NCBI GenBank assembly: GCA_965660355.1
Contig: CBFHZN010000007.1
Location: 6,105-70,104, forward strand
Reading direction: 5' to 3'
DNA: 64,000 nt
From: CAJXVY01 sp965660355
GTDB taxonomy: Bacteria; Actinomycetota; Actinomycetes; Actinomycetales; Microbacteriaceae
The notes beneath the pieces were generated by a model. That model was not told where the DNA came from, made no database searches, and saw only the letters and a list, made by a program, of their open reading frames with translations. Positions 57,644 through 64,000 of the stretch are shown piece by piece. The translations under genes were made by a program, and so were the position numbers. The stretch's first letter is position 1, and every line of letters begins with the position of its first letter.

Positions 57644-60600
57644 ATGTCTAAGAAGTTAGTAGTTGGAAATTATAGATTCAGTGCATCAGAGGGCATTGTG
57701 TATGTCAAGGGCGTATTAGCACAAGAAAGATTCCTTCTGATCACCAATGTCACTGATGGTTCTATCATCTTTAATTTTGCGAATCCTAATCTAGGATTTT
57801 TAGGTACATCATATAATGCAACTACCGATGAGACCGAACTCGCATTAAAGTTTGACACAACTTCGATGAGTGATACCGATGTTCTCCAGATCTTCTATCA
57901 GGAGGACTATCAAGAAATCACGCCAGCCGAGGATATTCTAGATCCGGTCGGTAAGATGCGAGTTAGTAATCCCCAGAACCTGATTGATACTGACTTTGAG
58001 TATAGTTTGCAGGGGACAAAATGGGAGACTGTCCAGACAGTTAACAATGTTCCTACTGTATTCAACAATTCTGGTGATACTCCGATCGATGATATTCTAT
58101 CGGTCGAAACAGTGTCTGGAAGTAAAGCGGTTAAGGTTACAACCGAAATTCCTCATGGTCTTTCTATTGGAGACCCGATTAACGTTCAGGGTGTGGATCA
58201 GTATCAAGCACAAGGGTTCTTTATTGTAACCAATGTGCCTAGCACCACGACATTTTTCTTTGAACTAGATATTCTTTCTAACTCGACCGGAGACATTAGT
58301 GGCAGTTATACCACTATTGTCCCGGGTAAGTTCTTCGAAGGTTCGACTCTCCCGGTAAGTACTGCAGACGGTGCGATTACTGATGATTCGGATGTGAGTA
58401 CAATTTCAGTAACCACCAACGAGACCCACGGGTTTTCTGAAAATACCAAAGTGTATTTGAGAAACACGGTCGGGCCCAAGATTTTAAGTATTGAAAATAG
58501 CGAAGCGACCGCACCTGATGGTCGTCCTTTTGTTGATACCCAAGCATCATTCTCCGAGTCTATCGATATCGATATGCAAACCGCGACTGGTAGAGGTTCT
58601 TTCCGAGAAAGACCTGTGGTCGCATATGATTGGGAGAGTACATATAGCCAATATCTTGGCACCGGAGATTGGGATACTGTTAATAATCAAGTAACATGGG
58701 CATCTCATAATTTAAGAGATGGGTATACTCTGTTATTCAATACGCCATATCATGAATTGACTGATGGCGGTATCAATGATGGCACGGTCGTCTATGTCAA
58801 GGTTGTTGACTCAGATACTATTGAATTACATTCTACCAAAGACTTAACTGGCCCGATTAACCTGTCAACTTTGAACAATAAGTTTGGGGCGGCTCGTTTA
58901 GGTTTAATCTACAAGGTCGAAGGAGCATCCGGAACAACCAGAGAAACTACATTTAGACAGGTATTGGAAGGCGAAGCGTTTAGGACTTCTAGGGTTGGGA
59001 CAACATCGACAAACACAACCACATATAATCTTAATATTACTCAGGCGTTTGGCGGGACTACTCCTTCTCAGATCTTTATTAAGAATGTTCTTCTTGCGGG
59101 TGACGTGAATAGTTCATTCGAGGATGTTACTGTAACAATTGCTGGATTTACCGAAAATTTGTATACGCCGGGAAGTCAGGACAATACTCTGAATGCTGCT
59201 GTCGATACTTCGAACAATCAACCAATATTTGATGGACTTGATATCACATCATCCACCTTTAATTCTGGCGGAGATTTGTTCATTCAGGTTCAAGCATCAT
59301 GTGGCACCAGTGTCGGCACCTTTGCGACCAATAGTGGTAATCGTTATGAAATTGCACTCGATTTATTAGAACAACCTCCGGCCGATCCTAACAATTTAAC
59401 ATCCGCAGATCTATCAGAATCACAACTTAACGCCAGCGGTAGTGATCTGATGTTATCCAAAGAAAACACTAACTCTAACTTTGGGTTGGGTGTCGATCAG
59501 CCAGATACAGTAATTGCATTCCAGAATAGAACGCCAAGTTTTAGTTTTAATTTCGGTGACAGTTTTAGTACCCGGTTTGAACAAAGAGTCAATGGCAGAT
59601 ATGGGACAATTGGCCCTAAATTTAATAATGAGATTAGTTCGACTGCTACTACTGGTACATTTGAAATTGACTTTTTTGAAGGTACGAATGAGTCATATGG
59701 GGCTGGATCTGAAATTTTCTATATCTTTACCAGAACCTTAACAAGTGATAGAAACACAATCTTTTCTTCAGATCACGGAATTGAGGATAGTCAGATTGTC
59801 ACGATCAATGTTGACTCGACTGACTTTTCGAATGGCGAAAGATTTGCGTTTGGTGATAACCAAGGTAATGTTACGAACATGCCTCAGAGTTTTCAGGCAA
59901 GAGTCTCTACGATCAATGATGACCTAATCCGAATTGCGACCCAACAAAGTCCATTTACAGATGATGTTGCAAGGGTTCCGGATAACTTCACCATTCAATA
60001 TCAGGTCGACAATGAAACGTTTAATACGGTTTTTGTTTCTAACCATAAAATTACTGCCCAGTCAGAAGCGGTTTATGAAAATGTCAGTGGTACAGCAATA
60101 CCTCCATTGACGAATGGTCAGACCGTATTTTTAGATCGATTAAATGATAACCGACTTTTTGTTTCTACTTCGGGTTCTGGAAATAGTGCTACAGTAACTC
60201 CGGTTCTTGAAAGGAGTGTTAATAACTCCGCAACATATTTTGTCGATATAGAAACACCGGCCGGATTCGCGCCAGGTTCAGCGCAAATTACCCAGATTGA
60301 ATTTCGGGGGGACTTTGGCTCAAGCACTGAATATGTAGATATCACCTTTGATGATGGCGATTCATATCGAATTGGACAATTTGATGATCAAGGCGATACC
60401 GCAATCTATACCGTCAGCACTACTTTTGTCAGCAAAGATATTAGTTCTTTATTGGCGAGTCCTAGCGGAAGTGGTGGATTTAATATTCAGGTTGCGCCAA
60501 CATCGGCAGTAAACTTTAGTGGTGGTGGATCCTTTCCTTGGTGGGGACTTAGATTTACGGTACAGACCGAAGAAGGGGTAGTTCTTCTTGATGGTACAGG

Positions 60601-63133
60601 AACAGAAGCCCACGGATTTACTGTTGCAAATCTGGTAGGCGCATATGACGGTGTTTTTGAAATTATTGATGTGCCTTCTCCTAACACATTTGACATGTCA
60701 AGTGACTTCCGAATCCCGATTCGAGAGTTCACCTTCACATCTTCGAACATTAACGATGTGGACAATACGATCACATTCTCGGAAGATCATAACCTGATTA
60801 CAGGTGAAAAGGTTACTTATAATGAGAATGGTAATACTACTATTCTTCCTTCCGGCGCATCTGATACGTTTGCGATTGTCGTGGATGATACCACAATCAA
60901 ACTTGCGTCTAGTAGTATTGATGCAAGATCAAATAATGCACTTAGCCTTACCTCACAGAGTGGAACACACATCATTACAAGTTCCAATGTAATCAAGGCA
61001 ATTAAGGGTGACGGAACGATCTCTATTAACTCGGGCAGTAGAATCATTGAGGGTAGTGGGACTAACTTCCTTACTGCATTTAAACGATTCGACAAGATTG
61101 ATATTAACAATGGCACTTTTGTTGAAGAGTTTACGGTCAATGATATTACCTCTCCGACCGCAATGACTGTTTTCGAGTCTGCATCAACTAATATTACAGA
61201 TGCAGAATACTACTATGTAACCCAGTTGTCTCTGAGACCCGATGGTTTCTCACTCCACAAACCATTTGATGGTGGGGTAGATATTACTGCTGGTACAAGT
61301 CCTAACAGTCGAATCGCAAGACAGACTCGTAAATATTTCCGCTATCAGTCTGGTAAGGGTATTCAAACCAGTTTTGCGATTAACTTCAACCCTCCGAGAA
61401 TTGTGAAAGTTCTGATTCGTTCGACCGGAAATGTTGCGACAATTGTTGCACAGGAACAACATAACCTTCAGGTTGGGGACGCAATCACGGTCTCGGACGC
61501 GACAGTGACCACAGGCGAAAACTTCTATAATGGTAACTTCACGGTCAATAGCGTTGAAGATCCATTCACATTTACCTATGTAATGCCAGGCACTCCCACC
61601 GATGTGAGAGCAGGTGGATTCCCGACCTATGTTCGGGATGGTTGGACAGAGAGTTTTGTTCGCGCTGGAATGTTTGACGATCAGAATGGATTCTTCTATG
61701 AGTTTGATGGTCAGAAACTTTATGCGGTTCGTAGAAGTAGTACCAAACAGATCGCGGGCACAATCAATGTGACCCGGGGAAGTCAGGTGGTGACAGGTAA
61801 TGACACAAGTTTCACTACCCAACTTCGAAGAGACTCTAAGGTAGTGATTCGGGGACAGACCTATATTGTTAACGAAATCAGTTCAGACTCTCGAATGATT
61901 ATCCAACCCGCATATCGTGGATTGGACTCTACCAATGTGAAGTGTACGGTTACGATCGATACACGCACACCTCAAGAAGAGTGGAATCTGGACAAAGCAG
62001 ACGGAACCGGATTTACTGGGTTTAATCTGGATATCACCAAGATTCAGATGGCATATATGGATTACTCTTGGTATGGTGCGGGTAAGATTCGGTATGGATT
62101 TAAGGACAATAAAGGACATGTCCGATATCTTCATGAGTATGTCCATAACAACAAACTCAACGAATCATACTTCCGTTCGGGTAACTTGCCTGCAAGGTAT
62201 GAGATCGAGAATGGTCGGAATGCAACGACTGCGCCGACTCTGTTCCACTTTGGTACTTCTATTATCATGGATGGCACATTCGATGATGACAAGGCATACC
62301 AGTTCACAGGTCAGAGTGTTCCGTTTGCATTTACTAACGGCGGGTCGAGTGCGACCACATCGACCGGTGACAGCACCTTTGAACAGGTAACGATCGATGG
62401 TAGACGGGTGTTTGTGTATGCGATTCCGATTAGTGAGTCGGTCGCGAACACACTGGACACTGGTATGACCGTGACCGCGAACATCTCGGGCGCAGAAGAA
62501 GAAAAACTCTTTATCACCCAGTTGACGGTCGATGGTGGGAACAGTAAAGCATTCCTTAACTATCCCGCAACATCTTCGGATCCGACCGGAGGTAGTGTGT
62601 ACTCGACATTCACCAATGGCAGTTCAATCACCTTTGGCGAACCTAACTTGATTGACTTGACTCGACCACTTCCTTTGATTAGTGTCCGACTCGCGCCAAG
62701 TGTGGATAGTGGTTTGACAGGTGCATTGGGTGAACGTGAGATTATTAACCGAATGCAGTTAGCATTACAACAGGCATCTGTGACAAGTAACCGAGATATC
62801 GAGTTGTTCTTGATCCAGAACTCATTGCCAAGTGTGTTGGGATATCAGAAAGCACCGAGACCAAGTCTTAGTGAAATCATCAAACACAATGCGGGTGATG
62901 AACTGTTGGACGGTATTACGATCTTTAGTACCAAGTCATCGGCAGGTTCTATCACGGTTGATCTGGAAGAACTTCTGGAGATTGGTAATAGCATTCTGGG
63001 AGGCGATGGCATTTTCCCGGCAGGGCCTGACTTATTGACCCTTGCGATTCAACCACAACAGGTGACCGGTATTAACTTTAATAATCCGTTCATTGTGACG
63101 GGTAAGATCAGTTGGTCAGAGTCACAAGCATAA
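57644..63133 (+). CDS. Large tail fibre/structural protein (1829 aa)
   Basis: The N-terminal head SKKLVVGNYRFSASEGIVYVKGVLAQ is followed by ILDPVGKMRVSNPQNLIDTDFEYSLQGTKWETVQ, a block that I recall in long structural proteins of marine T4-like phages. A beta-domain chain covers most of the length. The interval from about 58800 to 60700 has lower GC and different codon choice than the flanks, suggesting exchange of an internal region. The last 500 residues return to the flank style and end in PFIVTGKISWSESQA. Probably an elongated fibre. Confidence 0.6.
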   Translation: MSKKLVVGNYRFSASEGIVYVKGVLAQERFLLITNVTDGSIIFNFANPNLGFLGTSYNATTDETELALKFDTTSMSDTDVLQIFYQEDYQEITPAEDILDPVGKMRVSNPQNLIDTDFEYSLQGTKWETVQTVNNVPTVFNNSGDTPIDDILSVETVSGSKAVKVTTEIPHGLSIGDPINVQGVDQYQAQGFFIVTNVPSTTTFFFELDILSNSTGDISGSYTTIVPGKFFEGSTLPVSTADGAITDDSDVSTISVTTNETHGFSENTKVYLRNTVGPKILSIENSEATAPDGRPFVDTQASFSESIDIDMQTATGRGSFRERPVVAYDWESTYSQYLGTGDWDTVNNQVTWASHNLRDGYTLLFNTPYHELTDGGINDGTVVYVKVVDSDTIELHSTKDLTGPINLSTLNNKFGAARLGLIYKVEGASGTTRETTFRQVLEGEAFRTSRVGTTSTNTTTYNLNITQAFGGTTPSQIFIKNVLLAGDVNSSFEDVTVTIAGFTENLYTPGSQDNTLNAAVDTSNNQPIFDGLDITSSTFNSGGDLFIQVQASCGTSVGTFATNSGNRYEIALDLLEQPPADPNNLTSADLSESQLNASGSDLMLSKENTNSNFGLGVDQPDTVIAFQNRTPSFSFNFGDSFSTRFEQRVNGRYGTIGPKFNNEISSTATTGTFEIDFFEGTNESYGAGSEIFYIFTRTLTSDRNTIFSSDHGIEDSQIVTINVDSTDFSNGERFAFGDNQGNVTNMPQSFQARVSTINDDLIRIATQQSPFTDDVARVPDNFTIQYQVDNETFNTVFVSNHKITAQSEAVYENVSGTAIPPLTNGQTVFLDRLNDNRLFVSTSGSGNSATVTPVLERSVNNSATYFVDIETPAGFAPGSAQITQIEFRGDFGSSTEYVDITFDDGDSYRIGQFDDQGDTAIYTVSTTFVSKDISSLLASPSGSGGFNIQVAPTSAVNFSGGGSFPWWGLRFTVQTEEGVVLLDGTGTEAHGFTVANLVGAYDGVFEIIDVPSPNTFDMSSDFRIPIREFTFTSSNINDVDNTITFSEDHNLITGEKVTYNENGNTTILPSGASDTFAIVVDDTTIKLASSSIDARSNNALSLTSQSGTHIITSSNVIKAIKGDGTISINSGSRIIEGSGTNFLTAFKRFDKIDINNGTFVEEFTVNDITSPTAMTVFESASTNITDAEYYYVTQLSLRPDGFSLHKPFDGGVDITAGTSPNSRIARQTRKYFRYQSGKGIQTSFAINFNPPRIVKVLIRSTGNVATIVAQEQHNLQVGDAITVSDATVTTGENFYNGNFTVNSVEDPFTFTYVMPGTPTDVRAGGFPTYVRDGWTESFVRAGMFDDQNGFFYEFDGQKLYAVRRSSTKQIAGTINVTRGSQVVTGNDTSFTTQLRRDSKVVIRGQTYIVNEISSDSRMIIQPAYRGLDSTNVKCTVTIDTRTPQEEWNLDKADGTGFTGFNLDITKIQMAYMDYSWYGAGKIRYGFKDNKGHVRYLHEYVHNNKLNESYFRSGNLPARYEIENGRNATTAPTLFHFGTSIIMDGTFDDDKAYQFTGQSVPFAFTNGGSSATTSTGDSTFEQVTIDGRRVFVYAIPISESVANTLDTGMTVTANISGAEEEKLFITQLTVDGGNSKAFLNYPATSSDPTGGSVYSTFTNGSSITFGEPNLIDLTRPLPLISVRLAPSVDSGLTGALGEREIINRMQLALQQASVTSNRDIELFLIQNSLPSVLGYQKAPRPSLSEIIKHNAGDELLDGITIFSTKSSAGSITVDLEELLEIGNSILGGDGIFPAGPDLLTLAIQPQQVTGINFNNPFIVTGKISWSESQA

Positions 63134-63142
63134 GGAACTCGT

Positions 63143-63382
63143 ATGTCTAGAAGTCTTGGTCTATCAAATTTAGCAAAGGGTGTTGATAGTGCTGGCTCTA
63201 TTGATCTTCTTAATATTAGTTATGGCGAACTTGATATTGAGACAAGAGAGTCAACTACTGTCACCATATCACTAACAAATTTATTAAGAAATTTTCTACG
63301 AATTGATAATGAGTCATTTCGTGATCCAAAAGCAATAGCGTTTACACGCATCGACACACCAGTTCAAATCACTTTGAATTAA
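63143..63382 (+). CDS. Small virion-associated protein
   Basis: 79 residues. SRSLGLSNLAKGVDSAGSIDLLNIS and a C-terminal Thr/Leu-rich segment (ESTTVTISLTNLL ... FTRIDTPVQITLN). It is placed between two fibre genes and shares their style. It lacks an identified domain. Confidence 0.5.
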   Translation: MSRSLGLSNLAKGVDSAGSIDLLNISYGELDIETRESTTVTISLTNLLRNFLRIDNESFRDPKAIAFTRIDTPVQITLN

Positions 63383-63396
63383 ATAGGTAGATAAAA

Positions 63397-64000
63397 ATGG
63401 CAAATAATTTTCCACTTATATTAGATCAATCATCACAGAAGATCAAGGAATTGCCGTCAGGCGATAATCTTGATTTAACAGGTAACGATATTGCTGCAGT
63501 ACGAAATATTTTACCTGAAACCACCGGGACTTATGATCTTGGTTCAGACTCGGTCGAATGGCGCGACCTCTATCTTTCGGGTGAATTGAACACTGGTTCG
63601 CTTGTTGCATCTGGTCTCACATTCCCGAACTCAGATGGATCAAACGGTCAAGTATTATCGACAGATGGTGCTGGTACACTTTCATTCATTGATGCAGGTG
63701 GCGGTGGCCTTGAGGAAGATGCAAATGGCGACATTACCGTTACGCCATCGGGTGGTGAGTTTACCATTGATGGTGATCTGATTGTTACTGGTGAGGCAAC
63801 TTCATTATCTGATGAACGTGAAAAAGAAAATATTACTACCATCATCGATGCACTTGATATTGTGAATGATCTTGAAGGTGTTTACTATAACTTCAAGATT
63901 GCACCAGAGAATCGTAGTGTTGGTTTGATTGCACAACAAACCGAAACCGTATTGCCTGAAGTTGTTCGAGAGAGTAATGGCAGAAAAACTATTGCTTATG
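63397..64000 (+). CDS. Tail fibre with S74 (endosialidase-type) chaperone, 3'-truncated
   Basis: 201 codons before the window edge; no stop seen. After a short head (ANNFPLILDQSSQKIKELPSG) and a Leu/Asp/Ser fibre segment ending in DADGAG-type glycines, a peptidase S74 intramolecular chaperone starts: SLSDEREKEN (catalytic Ser-Asp-x-Arg-x-Lys), then VGLIAQQTETVLPEVV. This domain trimerises the fibre and cuts itself off. The remaining part lies beyond base 64000. Confidence 0.72.
   Translation, partial: MANNFPLILDQSSQKIKELPSGDNLDLTGNDIAAVRNILPETTGTYDLGSDSVEWRDLYLSGELNTGSLVASGLTFPNSDGSNGQVLSTDGAGTLSFIDAGGGGLEEDANGDITVTPSGGEFTIDGDLIVTGEATSLSDEREKENITTIIDALDIVNDLEGVYYNFKIAPENRSVGLIAQQTETVLPEVVRESNGRKTIAY

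Noticed and set aside
1..64000. tRNA genes, common in T4-like phages
   Set aside because: No cloverleaf with a TTCGA-type T arm could be found by eye in the short gaps; a covariance search could still find one.
44205..64000. Diversity-generating retroelement acting on the fibre genes
   Set aside because: No reverse transcriptase or adenine-biased template/variable repeat pair is seen in the window.

Overview
The window is a stretch of a large tailed-phage genome of the T4 superfamily (contractile-tail myovirus). Recognisable T4-type proteins include the late-transcription co-activator gp33, the ssDNA-binding protein gp32, head-completion gp4, hub chaperone gp26, tube proteins (gp48 and a gp54-like protein), and baseplate proteins gp53, gp27-like, gp5-like, gp25, gp6 and gp8. 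Several small hypotheticals and the giant tail proteins resemble those of marine cyanophage-type (far-T4) relatives more than coliphage T4. A spanin pair implies a Gram-negative host; the host itself cannot be named from the sequence. Genes are packed with 1-30 base overlaps, there is no tRNA or CRISPR, and no gene-free stretch reaches 300 bases.

Region 1 (1-11877, + strand) is an accessory 'surface chemistry' block: a truncated HAD-type protein, a NodU-type carbamoyltransferase, a cupin, two paralogous GT-B-like proteins, a radical SAM protein, several GT-A and GT25-like glycosyltransferases, a class I methyltransferase, and two PAPS-type sulfotransferases. It ends with an overlapping inner/outer spanin pair and small membrane proteins. 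Region 2 (11878-17625) holds two minus-strand late genes, a divergent regulatory gap, a leftward/rightward switch with textbook sigma-70 promoters, small conserved hypotheticals, an SprT-type metalloprotease, gp33 and gp32.

Region 3 (17718-23108, minus strand) is a tail assembly operon read right to left: gp4, an intercalated sulfotransferase, a conserved gp2-position protein, a gp54-like tube initiator, gp26, a -1 frame extension ORF and the tape measure protein. gp26 ends on a U UUU UUA slippery heptamer, in phase, with an SD-like AAAGGG upstream; a -1 shift would fuse it to a 62-residue tail immediately before the tape measure gene. This is the lambda gpG/gpGT arrangement in a T4-like genome and is the most interesting signal here.

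Region 4 (23164-37298, + strand) is the baseplate: gp48, gp53, gp27-like hub, an OB-fold/tail-lysozyme protein, a hub amidase, a beta-helical spike, gp25, gp6, a gp7-position protein, a gp9/gp10-headed protein and gp8. Region 5 (37311-64000, + strand) encodes tail-surface proteins: a 1978-residue DUF4815-type protein, two tandem paralogues built of a strict four-residue repeat ([ND][FY]x[GR], 12-nt period), Asp/Ser-rich fibre proteins with 21-residue repeats, an 1829-residue fibre, and a final S74-chaperone fibre cut by the window end. A further glycosyltransferase and two 2OG-Fe(II) oxygenase-type genes sit among them.

Late genes are served by T4-type late promoters (TATAAATA), found here on both strands in front of the expected genes; in about half the cases the element overlaps the stop codon of the upstream gene. 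Early/middle genes (13089-17420) instead use TTGACA/TATAAT-type promoters.
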